This document shows positions 29,601 through 44,100 of a stretch of DNA of 64,000 nucleotides, piece after piece. Where the stretch lies: positions 3,596,001 through 3,660,000 of the forward strand of contig JALMGJ010000020.1 in assembly GCA_023362775.1 (NCBI GenBank). The letters are read 5' to 3'. Position numbers and translations under genes: made by a program. How positions within the stretch are numbered: the first letter of the stretch is position 1; every line of letters begins with the position of its first letter. The notes beneath the pieces were generated by a model that was not told the DNA's origin, made no database searches, and was given only the letters and a program-made list of their open reading frames with translations. The DNA is from Charina bottae (lineage: Eukaryota > Chordata > Lepidosauria > Squamata > Charinaidae).

Positions 29601-31711
29601 TGAAACTTACTAGGCAACTTAAAATAAGTCATTGCCTCTAACCCAGTTACCTCCAGGATAGTTGTGAACATGCTTCTTGTTGGAAAGATGGGACCTAAAT
29701 TAAAATCCATAACTATTAATAATGAGTTTGGAGACATGTTTAAATAACCAGATCATCACAACCAGAGCCAAATGGACATGCCTTTCCTATAGAATTAATT
29801 TTTTCCCCTTGTGTTCTATTACTATGTTTTCTATTATTCAAACTGAGTAAAATGTGTTGTAAAGTTCCACATGTTTGCAAATATTTCAGCTAGTTACCTT
29901 TCTTCCTCCTTTTTTCCAGAGCCTGTTATCTCCAACTGCATTCAGCTATGCAAGCCAGTATATTGCCCGCTATGAAGAACAGGGCATTGGTATATATATA
30001 TATATCTATATATCTATATATTCATTTTTATAAGAAAAATATCTTAATAGCCCAAATGAAATATGTTCGTTTGTTAATGCAGTGGTTACTCTGTGTAATC
30101 CTCCTCCCTTTTTTATAGGTCTGCAGTGGGATAATATGCACAACTCACCAATGTCAGGGGACAACACTAATTTTAGCTGGATGTGCTGGCTAATTCTGAT
30201 AGATTCTTTTATTTATTTCATCCTGGGCTGGTACATCAGCAATGTTTTTCCAGGTATGTAATGTGGTATATTAAAAATATTGGATTTTGATGGATACCAT
30301 TTGACAATTAAAATGTAAAAATTATGCTATCCATGCTATCATTATTTCTGGGAATTCACTATCACACTGATAACTATATTTGGTGATTCTGGATGCTGGA
30401 AAAAGGAAAGATTTTAATGGGAGTTTAAGGTAGGTATCATTGTGTTAGTACTTACATACAGAATAACGACTGGTGACAATGGAGAAATACTGTTTGAAGC
30501 ATTTCAAAGGTGACATAATATGTGCTCTAATTTGAAGATATAAGGCCCCTCTAAATGCACTCTGCATGCCACTCCTAGATTGGCTCTGGATAGTCAGTCC
30601 TCATGATAGAGAGTTGGTATTTTCTCATTCTGCACTGATTTATCTGAAGCGAGAGCCAAGTTTGTTTTGTTATGCTGACTCTGGGTTGGGTGGAGTTGTC
30701 CTGTCCTGTCCTGTCCTGTCCTGTCCTGTCCTGTCCTTCAACAGATTTTGCTCTTCCTTGCTCAGAGGCTGCTGAAACTATTTGGGAAAGGAGAACAAGT
30801 AGCTTTATCAGCAAATGTGACTTTAATCCTTCTGGTCATTTCCAAGAGTCGCTGAAAAAAAATGAGCTGTTATTCTCCATCCCACCCATCTCCCCACATG
30901 TAAAGATTGAGTACTGCAACCTGGTTGCAAAAAATGCCATCATACTATCCTTCCAGCTTCACCTTCCAGTTAGCAGAGGCTTTTTAAACAGAAATAGAAG
31001 GAATTAATTCTTCAGGGGCTTACGGGGCTTCCTGTTGTAACAACTGCTATGTGGAAGTGTCCATGATCTCACAAAGGCAGGTTCGAATGAATTCTGCATC
31101 ACACCATTTCCTGCTCTATTTTCATAGATTTCATTTCAGATAAATTCAGGAATGCCTGCCTTCGATTTCACATAAATATTTAGCAGCCAAGTGTTCAGTT
31201 GAAATAATCTGGCTGTTCATTTTCTGAGGAAAGAACAGTATTCTCATACTTTGAGATGATGAAATCACACAAAACTCATCTATTACTTTCCTTGGGCCTG
31301 ATATTGTTGAGATAATATCAAAATGCTACTACATAACTTTTCAAATCTCTCTTCTATTTTTTGTGACTATTCTCATTACAGGGAAGTATGGCATGGCAGC
31401 TCCATGGTATTTTCCACTCCTTCCATCTTACTGGACCGAGCGCTATGGTTATTTTCCATTGTCGACTGAGAAGTTAAAAGGCTATCTTCTCACCAATTTC
31501 TTCTTGAGAAAACAGCCCACTTTCCCTGAAAAGATGTGTAAGTTTTCTAAGCTTTTAAGTGTAAAGAATATCTTTTGACAGATTGGATGAATGAAAATTT
31601 TATTACTGTCTTAGACCAGAGTGCAGCTAAAGTGAAATCAGTATAAACCACAAATTAATACCTAAAAGCAGTAGTAAAATAATAATGAATAGGACATGAT
31701 TGAATGGATTA

Positions 31712-31753
<42 letters not shown>

Positions 31754-34700
31754 TCAGTATATTTAAACTTTTAAAAATCTTGTCCTAAAATTCTACATAA
31801 TTATTTCAGTCCTAGGGTTACAAGGCCTTGTAGCTGTATGTCAACATTTTGCAAATGAATATGTAACTTTTGAAGTCTTTGTCTCTGAATAGATATTAAA
31901 TGTAAAATTTATTTGGGTGGCCTGGAGAACCTATTTAATAAAGGCTGAATTAGCCTTTGCCAAGGGTCAAGATAAAATTTTCCACATAGAAGAATCTGTG
32001 CAATTGTCTCAGTCTCTCCTGATTTACAGAGGCAGACCCTATGGGGTACGGTTACCAGATATCTGAACAGGCAAAGGAGAACACAGACAATTGGAAAGGA
32101 GGACAAATGGGGAGAAAAGGAGGACACCCTAACTGTTCAACTTTCTTGGCATCCACTACAAATATTACAGCAAAAAGCTGCAAAAAATGTACTTAGGCCT
32201 ACATGTATATGAAATTACTTTTTCCAGTCTCAGAAAGACTGGTTTTTCAATCACAATATTTTCCCCCAAATCTTTATTTTCAAGAACTTATGCTAGCAAT
32301 AATATAAAATCGACGACCTGCTTTTCAAATTTCACCATAGAAACATATGACAAGTCATGTGAACTACAGACTACAGTCATCGTAGATTTGAAGTTGCTGG
32401 ATTGAAGCTGATTACTGGAATCAAGAAATAAATTAAATAACGGAAATCTAGGCTGTTGAGTCTGTTGATGGATGAGGGAAAGAAAGAAGCAGAAAATTTA
32501 CAAGGCCACAATGCAGAAAAGTTTTAATTATTACAGTCCAACAGTCCATTTTTTTTTAAAAAAAACCAAAACACTAAAAAAACTGGACAGTATTTGATTT
32601 TAAGGCTATGCCTGCCAGATGGAGGACATGAGCACAAAGAAGAGAACATGTCCTCCTTTTGCCAGAAATCTGGTAATCCTACTCTGGGGGGACTGGGATA
32701 GTATAGTATAGTAAAGGTAAAGGTTCCCCCGCACAGTCATGTCCGACTTTAGGGGCCGGTGCTCATCTCCATTTGTTAGCCGAAGAGCCAGCGTTGTCTG
32801 AAGATGCTTCCGTGGTCATGTGGCCGGCATGACGTGCGCGGAACACTCTTACCATCCCACCAAAGTGGTACCTATTTATCTACTTGCATGTGCATGCTTT
32901 CGAATTGCTAGGTTGGCAAGAGCTGGGGCTAGTGCGGGAGCTCACTCCGTCACGCGGGACTAGGGTCTCGAGCCTCCGAACTTGTGACCTTCTGTCTAAA
33001 AATGGTGAGGGGAGAACATTAAGATGAACTCTAGAAAAGGACCATTGATACTTGGGATAGATGTGTGTGTGTGCGTATGTGTTTTTTGACTCCTGGTGAC
33101 TGCCTGGACTAGTCCCTGCAGTTTTCTTGGCAAGATTTCGGAAATGGTTTGCCCTTGCCTGCTTCCTAAGGCTAAGAGGGTGTGACTGGCCCAAGGTCGC
33201 CCAGCTGGCTTTGTGCCCAAGGCAGGACTAGAACTGAGTTTCCCAGTTTCTAGCCTGATGCCTTAATCACTACACCAAACTGGCTCTCTTGGGAGAGATG
33301 AGTGAAAATAAATAGGCTGCTGGATTCCTCAGAGAGTCTACAGGTCTTTGAAATTCGACTTAAGATATTCTGTGACCTTGTATGCCAAATCCAGTTTGAT
33401 TACTTTCTATGCCCTATCACAACCTAATAATAGTAATTACTTTGATAAGAAGCTGTGGAAGAGCTGATTTATTTACCATAGAACAGCCTTCTTTGACAAT
33501 GCATGATTTCTGTGGATGATGGGGTTTTCAGTCTTGCTTTAAAAGAAGGATGGAGATTTGGCAGAACTCAAAATACTTGCATCAAAGCATTATGAAATGT
33601 AAAAATAAATTTTAAGGGTAAATTGAAATCCTCATTCTACAAAACAGTTTGTATTTACCATAATATTGCCTCTTTTTATACATTTCCTACTTTACAACAG
33701 ATTGGCTAATCCTCATCAGGAAATGTAAAGGTCAATTTAGATCTGAACCCTGATTGGGGGGAAGATATCCTCACAGACATTTGGAAAGGCAATTGTTTAT
33801 ATTTAAACTTTTATAGGTAACTATAGCCTTCTATATGGGGCGTGGTGGCTCAGCGGATAAGATGTCAGGCTTGTCAATCGGAAGATCGCAAGTTTGGAGG
33901 TTCGAATCCCTAGTCCCACGTGACGGAGTGAGCTCCCGCACTAGCCCCAGCTCTTGCCAACCTAGCAATTTGAAAGCATGAAAATGCTAGTAGATTAATA
34001 GGTACCACTTAGGTGGGAAGGTAACAGCGTTACGCGCGGGTCATGCCGGCCACATGACCGTGGAAGTGTCTTCGGACAACGCTGGCTCTTCAGCTAAGAA
34101 ACGGAGATGAGCACTGGCCCCTAGAGTCAGACACGACTGCACAGATGTGCGGGGGGAACCTTTACTATAGCCTTCTATGGTTAAAAATAAGACAGCTCTT
34201 GAATTTGCTATGAAATGTGCTTATTAAGGCCAGAATTGCCCTTGTATGCATATTAATTTATTTAAAATATCTACATACTTCCTGTTGACTGTGTATAATG
34301 CTATTGTGCCCCAGAATTTAGGAAAGGGCCACATAAAAAAGGTTTAGGAATAAATATTCTTTGTTAGAAAGAAGAGGGATAAAAGGGAGAAGAATAGATG
34401 ACAAGACAGAAAATTAAAAAGTGTTTCAGTGATATATGGGGATAACTCTCATTTTGTTTGAGTTTGCTGCACAGATTTTTCCCTGCTCAGAATCTCTTGA
34501 GATCCTGAACAGTTCTTGCACAGTGCAGCAAATGCTGACAGTAAGACAGGCAGGAAGGAAAAAGGCACAGCAGAAGCAAAGCAAGGCCATGATCCTTTCG
34601 ACTTGAGTTGATCAGAGAAAGGCTGGAATCAAAAGTTAGACATGGTTTTAACTTCAAACATGGTTCAAAAGTAGCATTCCCCCTCCCCGCCACTCCAGTC

Positions 34701-36900
34701 TATGCACATTTTATAAAAATTGGGGGGGGGGGAGGAAATGACAACAGGTAGGGAAAGGAGAGTTGAAAGAGGCCTTTCCTGGGGTATGCTTGTCAGTAGA
34801 GGCATGGCTCTCACTTGGACATAGTAATTTAACTTAACTCAGGAAAGCTTTCATTATACTAAATCAACATAAAATATTTCAGTTCAATTCAGTTAGGTAT
34901 TGAACAGTATATAAACAGCTTCTTGCACTTTCAAAATCTCTGTGAAGTCTGACAAGACATTTCAACCGGAGTCCCTGGATTGACTCAAGTAGAGGAGAGA
35001 GATGTGGACAGAGGGAAGATGCTATATGGAGTTCTTTACAAATTTGGCATCTTCTGGTTTTTTTAGATGTTCACAGTGCTTTGCCTTCTAACCTTGAACC
35101 TGAACCCACTCATCTCAAAGTGGGAGTTTCTCTCCATGGAATAACAAAGATTTATGAATCCAAAGCTGCTGTTCAGAATCTCAACCTGAACTTTTATGAA
35201 GGAAATATCACCTCATTGCTGGGTCATAATGGAGCTGGAAAAACTACCACAATGTAAGTTCTCTTTGAAGAAAAATGGCTGAGAATGACTAAAATATTTT
35301 ATTGATATAACATCGATGTAATGTTTCTTTATTTCTGTTATCTGCCAGGCTGGGACCCAGTACATTTCCCTGAGGTCAGGGGATTGTTTTACTTTCACAG
35401 CTGGGTTGAGGATGGTGGAAAGCAACCATTTCCCCCCCTTTATCTCTGAATTCTGTAGCCTAATGTTTTCAGTCTACAATCTCCATGTTGAGAGTCACTT
35501 TGAAAACTGATTGAAGCTTTTGACCTTATTTCTGGACTTCCCTGATTCCTCCCCCATCCCTAGAGAATTCAGAAGAAGAAAAGTTCTTGGGCCATTTTGG
35601 ATGAATGTTTTCGTATAGTGTTGTATCAGTCTTTTCTGACTGCTTTTCTATCTCCAAGGCTGGGAAGAACTGCTTTCCAATTTGCTGGGTCCAAAACTGC
35701 CCCGTTCCACTAGATGGCTATTCGAGGCAGCCAGATTATCCCAATCAAGCTGTCATTGGCAGTGGATGAATTATGATTGCAAAGAATGACTGGCAGTCTC
35801 AGCTTTACCCTGATCCCACTTAGATCAGGGTATCATCTGCTTTTCCCATCTTTCAGTCTACACTACAGTAACTGCTAAACTGCTACAGAGTAAACTGTTG
35901 GTAACTTTTCTCAACTTTTCTTCCCACTCCCCCACGTAGATCTATACTGACAGGTTTGTTTCCTGCTTCATCTGGCACTATATTTGTTTATGGCAAAGAT
36001 ATCAGAACTGACCAGGATTTCATCAGAAAAAATATGGGAATTTGCATGCAGCACAATGTATTATTTAATTACCTCACCACAAAGGAGCACCTGCTTTTAT
36101 ATGGCTATATCAAGGTGCCCCACTGGAACGAAGAAGAGTTACAGGAAGAAGTAGAACGGTATGTCAGTTACGCCCTTTCCTGGATCGGGAAGCCCTCCGT
36201 ACAGTCACTCATGCCCTGGTCATCTCCCATATAGACTATTGCAACGCGCTCTACATGGGGCTACCCTTGAGGAGTATCCGGAAGCTTCAATTGGTCCAGA
36301 ATGCGGCTGCTCGCGCAGTTATTGGTGCACCTAGATCAGCGCATGTGACACCTCTGTTGCGACAGCTGCACTGGGTGCCTGTGTGCTTCCGGGTCCAATT
36401 CAAGGTGTTGGTTATCACCTTTAAAGCCCTACATGGCATGGGGCCAGGTTACCTGAGGGACCGTCTCATCCCCATAATGTCGAACCGTCCCACTCGGTCA
36501 TTCAGAGAGGGCATGCTACGGACCCCGTCCGTAAAGGAATGTCACCTGACGGGGTCTAGGAGGCGTGCCTTCTCGGTAACGGCGCCCACCCTTTGGAATA
36601 TGCTACCCCCGGAGGTGAGGCAGGCCTCATCGCTCCCGGCCTTCAGAAAGAACTTAAAGACCTGGTTCTGCCGCCTTGCGTGGGGGGAGGAGGGGAATAG
36701 TTCCTCGTGGGGATGGCTGGTGCCATAGGGCCCTTTTAAACATCTAAACATCAACCATCGCATCTTGGATTTTTATACTTAATTTTATTATGCTAGAGTA
36801 TTTTATTAGGTTGTTTTAATTGTCGGATTTTAATTCTTGTGTTTTGTAAACCGCCCAGAGTTCCCTTGTGGGGAGATGGAGCGGTATATAAATTGAAACA

Positions 36901-36931
<31 letters not shown>

Positions 36932-39900
36932 ATGTCATAGTTTCATCAACGGCGTGCAACATTCTTCCTTTTATGTTTGTTATATAATTTTCCTTTTCCT
37001 TTTGCAAAAATTGTGTAATGGTGTAATTAGTTTAGTAGTGCTAAAAATGTTCTGTTGGTCATGTACATTTATATTGGTACCTTCAAAATATCTACCCTTA
37101 ATATGTGGATTGCTTAGCTCTTAATATTTTGGGGAGATCCAAGAACCATAATAGGTTGGACAAGTATTTGTAGCTGGAGGGAGTTCTGAAGCAGAGAGAA
37201 AGGGTGCAGGGCTGTATATAGGTCTGGGGCTTCATGTTTCCCATCCCTGGCCTAGCATAGTTTATCACTGAGGACTGAATCTGGGGGAAATACATACATA
37301 CTGTACATACATACATACATACATACATACAGTCATGCTAATCCCTTTTGGGATAAGCAATAGTATGCAAAACAAACTAAAGAAATAAGAAACAATAAAC
37401 AAAAGAAAGCAAAGGCATAAGAAGAAAAGGAAATAAAAGTAAATCCAGTCTACACGAACACCATTCACTATACAGTACCTCTCCATATCTTTCATTCTTG
37501 CAAACCATCCTTGTTTCTACTATATCCACACACTAATTCATACATTCCTTTTTGTTCTTTAAACTTATCTTTCTCTTCTTGAGGATCTCATCAATTCCAT
37601 TGTCTCACAATTTCTCAGTCTTCGCTTCCTTTCAACCCATTCACTGTTCCTTCATATATTTGTTTTGCTGCTCAGACCTTATTCAATTTTTCTGTATGAC
37701 CAAAACATCTCAACATATGTCTTCTGTGCAGGTCACTCACTTTTTCTTTCAAACCTCATTCATTTATTTAACTCTCTATATACATTATACAATATCTTTT
37801 TCTCATCCTCATTTCTTGCTGCCCATTTGTCTAACTCAAGCTTAACAAATTCCAGATGTGTGGACTTCAACTTCCAGAATTTCCCTGTCAGCATGGCCAT
37901 TGCTGAGAATCCAGGAGTTGCGGTCCATACATCTGGAAGTTCAGAAGGCTTGGAAATAATACTCTAAGTCTTCAAGATTGCTTTGAATTTTATTTTTCTT
38001 CTATCATGCTAGTTATTGCATCCCATTTTTTGCTCTCTGCAGATTTGATAAGCATTTTCTCCTCCTCCACATTCAAGTCAGTAATCAATATATTGAGGAG
38101 GAAACAGCTTGTGAATGCTTGCAACTGCCCTTTCTTTTTATTCACCTTCAGTCAGCTTATGATTTTCTAAGAAATGACAACAGAATAGAACAGCCTTTTC
38201 TTACAAGGAAATGTGCTCCGAGCCACTAACATTCTTGCTCTGTTGGCCAAGATCTAGTGTATAGATACTGTAGTTGGGACTTACTACACACTTGATGGAA
38301 GTCTTACAGTGTTCTGATATCATGCTGAGTTTGCTAGCATTTGTCCACTGCACAGGTGGGCATTAAGGTCCTTTAATGCTGCCAATTTTTTAGTAGTGTG
38401 TCATAATGAAACACCTCATTTAAATAGTACTTGGTTGATTCTCAGTGAAAACTGAGAATCCGTTTGGGGGAGATGGGTGGTCATATAAATTTTAAAAACA
38501 AACAAACAAAAAATAAATAAATAAAACAAAACCAGGAGGGTGCTAATAACTCATAACATTTTCCACCTCTTCCTTGGCTGGGGGGTTTCATACTGGAACT
38601 AAGATATGTCATTAAAAGGTAAAAGGTAAAGGTTCCCCCCGCACATTTGTGCAGTCATGTCTGACTCTAGGGGCCGGTGCTCATCTCCGTTTGTTAGCCG
38701 AAGAGCCAGAGTTGTCCAAAGACGCTTCCACGGTCATGTGGCCGCATGACGCACACGGAACGCTGTTACCTACCCACCGAAGTGGTACCTATTAATCTAC
38801 TTGCATTTGCATGCTTTCGAATTGCTAGGTTCGCAAGAGCTGGAGCTAGTGCGGGAGCTCACTCCGTCACGCAGGGCTAGGGATTCGAACCTCCCAACTT
38901 GCGATCTTCTGATTGACAAGCCTGGCGTCTAACCCGCTGAGCCACCACGCCCCTTTCTCATTAAAAGGAGGGTGTAGTAAACAAAGGAAAGTGATTGTAG
39001 TTTAAGGGATGTTGTTTAAACTTCTCCAGTGAAGGATAGTTAATCTCCCCCTGTGAACAAGTAAACTGTGAATGTAATGCCTTTGTGGTGTTGTTGAACA
39101 GGTCTTACTATTAGGAAATCTTTTCCTGGTGTCCTACCAAAATCTACCTCCTTGTAATTTAAACTCATTGTTCCTTTTTCTTGATGAGCATCTTACTTTA
39201 TGTAATCATTTCTTCTAGTTACATGGAAAGTAATGTTTTTCTGGTTGCTGTTTTGAAGGATTTTGAAGGAAACTGGATTATATAACCACCGTCACAAGTT
39301 GACTGGCTCTTTATCAGGAGGGATGAAGAGGAAGCTGTCAATTTCAATTGCTCTACTTGGAGGTTCAAAGGTGGTCATTTTGGATGAACCAACCACTGGA
39401 GTTGACCCCTGTTCTAGGAGAGGCATTTGGGAGATCATATCAAAGAACAGAAAAGGTAATATGGGCAGGTATACTGTCATTCTAGCTTTTCAGAGCAATA
39501 GCATGTAATACTGTCATATTATTAACAGAAATAACAGGATAAGCTTGAATGAGTATAAAAAAATACAATCACAGACGTGGGAACCACAAACACACATTAA
39601 AGAGAAGCTTTTAAGCCTTAAGGCTTTCCCTTTGATAGGAGGACAGGCCTCTGCAGCTCCCCTCCTGCAGAAGGGCAGTCCGGTGGACTTTGCCCCTTCT
39701 TGCTCCATGTGATGTAGATTAGAGGGCTGGGCTCCAGCAGGTGAGGCATCGTCACAGAGAAGGCCAGCTGTAGCCAAGCACCAGGAGCTCCATGTCTTGG
39801 GGGGAACCAACACACACACACACGAGAGAGACCAGTCTGGTGCACCTTCCCTTTCCCATCTCCTTCCCAGAAGCCTCCCCGTCAGTGGCAGTTGCCCAGA

Positions 39901-41136
39901 AAATCCCCAGGCAGCCTTGGAGGTGCCACAGCCTTCTTGAAGGTCTCTGGGTGAAGGAAGAAGAGAAATGAGACAAGCGAAGAAGCACTGCACATGGGGA
40001 AGCCAAACCAGTGGTAGGAGGAGGAGATGGCAGCAGAGGTCTCTTGGCTCAGCAGGCACTGCTAGCACATGCACTTTAACATGTAGATGTAGGCCTTGCA
40101 GTTGGGGCAGGTATGGGTCACGTCCTTGAGTTCATCTATCAGGCATGGGATAAAACATGCCTTATCTCAGTGCCTGGAGGCTGTGGGGGTCTGGATGGGG
40201 AACAACAGGCTTCAACTGAACCCTGGTAAGACGGAGGGGCTGTGGATTGATGGCCCCCCTGGATCCGGGAAGTTGTCATCTTTGGTTCTGGGTGGGGTTG
40301 CAGTACCCCAGTCGAATCCAGTGCGGAATCTGGGGGTCCTCCTGGACTCGCGACTCCTGCTCGAAGAGCAGGTGGCAGTCGTGGCCAGGAGGGCCTTTGC
40401 ACAGCTTCGAGTTGTGCGCCAGTTATGCCCTTTCCTGGATCGGGAGGCCCTCCAAACAGTCACTCACGCCCTTGTCATCTCCCGTATAGACTATTGTAAT
40501 GCGCTCTACATGGGGCTACCCTTGAAGAGTATCCGTAAGCTTCAGCTGGTGCAGAATACAGCGGCGCGAGCAGTTATGGGTGCCAGGAGATCGGCACATG
40601 TGACACCTCTGCTACGTGAGCTGCATTGGGTACCAGTTTGCTTCCGGGTCCAATTCAAGGTGTTGGTGATTACCTTTAAAGCCCTACATGGCATAGGGCC
40701 AGGGTACCTGAGGGACCGTCTCGTCCCGATAACGTCAGCCCGCCCCACCCGTGCATGCAGAGAGGGCATGCTTCGGACCCCCTCAACAAGTGAATTCCAT
40801 CTAGCGGGGTCCAGGAGGCGTGCCTTCTCTGCGATAGCGCCCGCCTTATGGAATATCTTGCCCCCGGAGGTGAGACTGGCCCCCTCCCTCCTGGCCATTC
40901 GGAAGGCCCTTAAGACCTGGCTCTGCCACCTGGCCTGGGACAACGGAGGTGGTAGTGCCTCCTGGGGTTGGCTGGCCCCGTAGCCCCATGATCCATTCTG
41001 CGGGTCCTAATCCATCTTGGATTTTATTTTATTTATTTATGCTTGTGAGATATTTTGTATAGTTTTTAAATTTTATTTATTGTAACCCGCCCAGAATCCC
41101 TTGCATGGGAGATGGGTGGGGAATAAATTTGACAAA

Positions 41137-41183
<47 letters not shown>

Positions 41184-44100
41184 AACAGCAACTGACCCTA
41201 TAAAGCAGCAAAAGCCCAGCAGAAAGTTCAGGAAGCCAATTTCATAAGTGATATTGTTGGTGATGGCCTGGTGATAGTGCAGGTACACTTTTAGGATAGG
41301 GGCAGCCTGGAAGATCTGACTCTGCAGGACCATCGCCGTGGTTGTAGTCCCTGCTGGCATTAGAATGGTCGCTGTTTGCCCTCCTGCAGGGGCATAGGGG
41401 CCAGTTGGAGGGTAATAGCCCATGGGGGCATGTGGTCCTGGGGGAAGGTAGTAGTCATCAGGGGGGAGTTAGGGCATTGAGCTATCCGCTGGCACAGGTG
41501 GGGGGATGAAGCCCAGCTGGGGTGGCAGGATTATTTCATAGAGTGGGGGGCCAATATCTGAAGGCAGTTGTACCACAGCTGGAGAGCACCTACCTGCTAG
41601 GAAAGGGAAGCCATCCTTCTCTTCTAGGAGTGATGCAGATGCCCCCCCCCACAGGGTAGGGTGGAAGAAGATCACTGGACATGCTGCAACTCCTGAAGCG
41701 GATCAAACTCTTCACTATAGACCTTCCATACTAAGGAATGGTCTGCCACCGGGGCCAGTTGCTACAGAGCAAAAGGCACGATGAGGCTGAAGAGGCAATG
41801 GGTTGCAGTTGAGTGCCACCCACCGCTGTGGATGGAGAACCAGCAGCCCCGTGGCTCTCAATGAGTATGTTGGATGACAGTTGAGGCTGATGAATTGAGT
41901 AGTAGGTAGCCATATGATGAAATGTGCTGGAGATCTCAAATTGGGATTTCTGTAAGCCAGTCTCCAGCATTACTAAGGCACTATGCCTGCACATGACATT
42001 GCAGGCTGAACTGTTCTAAGAACTTAGAAGAAAACTGGATTAAACAGCCATTGTCACATGCTGGCTGGCTCTTCCCCAGGAAAGAGGAAGGAAAACTGTC
42101 AGTGGTTATTTCGTTCTTCCCAGTGGTTTCAAGGAGAGGTACAATCCTTTCCTGGTCTTTGCACCCAACGAGCTCTGGAGTCTGAGCAACTAATTTTCCA
42201 CTTGGCAATTCTTCTGCTGCCTCAAGAACCTGTATGCAAGCTATAGTGTTATTGCCCTTTTTATATGTTCTTTTCAGGCAGGACGATCATTCTTTCTACA
42301 CATCACTTGGATGAAGCAGAGGTCTTAAGTGACAGGATTGCATTCTTGGAACATGGAGGGCTCAAGTGCTGCGGGTCCCCCTTCTACCTCAAGGAAATGT
42401 ATGGCAGTGGATACCACCTGACACTTACTAAAGAAAAGGTTTGGAACAGTAATACAAAACACTGTCAAGTTCTTATGAATTGTAGTAAATTCTAACAGTG
42501 CTCAAAACCAAAGTAACCTCAGGTTATAAAAAAAGTATCTTAAAGAAAATGTTACTAAAAGTGGCTATAAGTATAGGTTTCAGTGACAGGGAAGATGAAA
42601 TCTGGAGACAGAAAGTATAACCATTGCTTCTCATGGTGTCTGTAGTTCTTGAACAAGTGTTCTAGAGGTGGGGAATGTTTAGTCCAGAAAACCTTGAGTG
42701 AGAACGCTTCCTTTCCCTGACAGGTTAAACACTGGGCTTCTCTAGCTTGTACTTTCTCCCTGAGGGAGGGTACAGGGTTATTAAAGCCACTGAGAGCCAT
42801 GCTTATGGCTGCTGCCCAGAGTGCATGGAAGCACAGCTCTGCTTTGGCCACTTTGTGCCTGAAACGTTTGGAAAACCTGTAAGTGAGGCTTCACTGTTCT
42901 TCATGCAGGAGGAGACGGAGAATTCCGTACAGGATCCCCGTGTCATCCTGCATCAACTGCCTCCTCCTGGGATGTTCTGACGTTCTGCCAGCCATCAGTA
43001 GAGATGGATTTAGTAATAATTTATGAAAGTCCCCAACTTGGCTCATATTATTGTCAATACAAGACTATGGATACAGCACAGTAATGATATGTATGGTCAG
43101 TTGATGAATCACTTTGACTTGATTGCCTGCCTTTGTCTTTGCTTCCCATCCCCTCCTCAGGGAAAATTGCTCCTCTAGAAGTAGCCAGTTGTTTGTTCAC
43201 ACAGAGTTTCTTTCAGAGTGTGAGAAGACACTAACTTTTATGGTTAATTTTTAAAAACAGATTTTCTTGAGTGTCTAGGCAAAAAAGATATGTTTTAGTA
43301 TCTGTCTTTTAAGTTGACTGAAGTTCAATGCTTGTGTTGCTTGAGGAATTAAATATCCAATAACGCCTATACGGTTTGTTGTACTCAGGCTCTGTGGGTT
43401 GGAACTTACAGTAGCTACCCACCAAATTTTTCACTTTTCCAAATGTTGTGGTGCAATTTAAACATATCAAAATATATTTTAAATATGTGTTTTAAAAGAA
43501 AATACATGTATTTAAATATGTGCATTGTATGGACTTTTTAAAACAGTAATTAATGAAAAAACAAAGATAAAACTTTGACATGATCAGGTTTATACATACT
43601 ATGCATGTTTTAAAAGAATTTAACTGGATACCTATTAAATTTTGGACTTTGTTCAAGGTGCTGATATTTATATTTAAAGTCCAATAGTGCCTATAGCAAC
43701 CTGCTAAGATCTTTTACCAAGGGTCTTTTTCGAAGGTTCAGCATGAAACAATAAAGTTAAGAGCATCTGTTTCTGCCTCTTTGTAGCTGTGCTCCCATAA
43801 CCAAATGCCCTCCATAAAGAGGCTCGCTTGTTGCCCATGTTGAATCTTTTTGGCCAAAGCCTATGCAAGTTAGGACCTCTAATCTAGAGACTTACCTTGC
43901 AAACCAACTAGAAGATACAGTTTACTGACGCACTCAGAATGCCTGAATATGCAGTAGTTTTATCCAGTCATTTCAAAATTAATTTCCTTCTTATATATCA
44001 AGATTTTAATGACATAATGAAAATTAACATCTCATAATGGGGTGTTTTATTGTCCCCTTATGCTTCCCCAGAGCTCAACCCTGGATGTGGCGGAAGAATG

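Noticed and set aside
39514..40074. 186-codon open frame on the minus strand
   Set aside because: It is out of frame with the CDIP1 remnant and mostly covers its 3' untranslated part; there is no codon-level homology.
40096..40983. 295-codon frame considered as a host gene
   Set aside because: It is the reverse-transcriptase C-terminus of an L2-like LINE with an (aaat)n tail, repeated at 36159 and 12350.
42747..42980. 77-codon frame in intron E16-E17
   Set aside because: No homology recognised, no splice context in phase with E16 or E17, and these two exons already join in phase 0.
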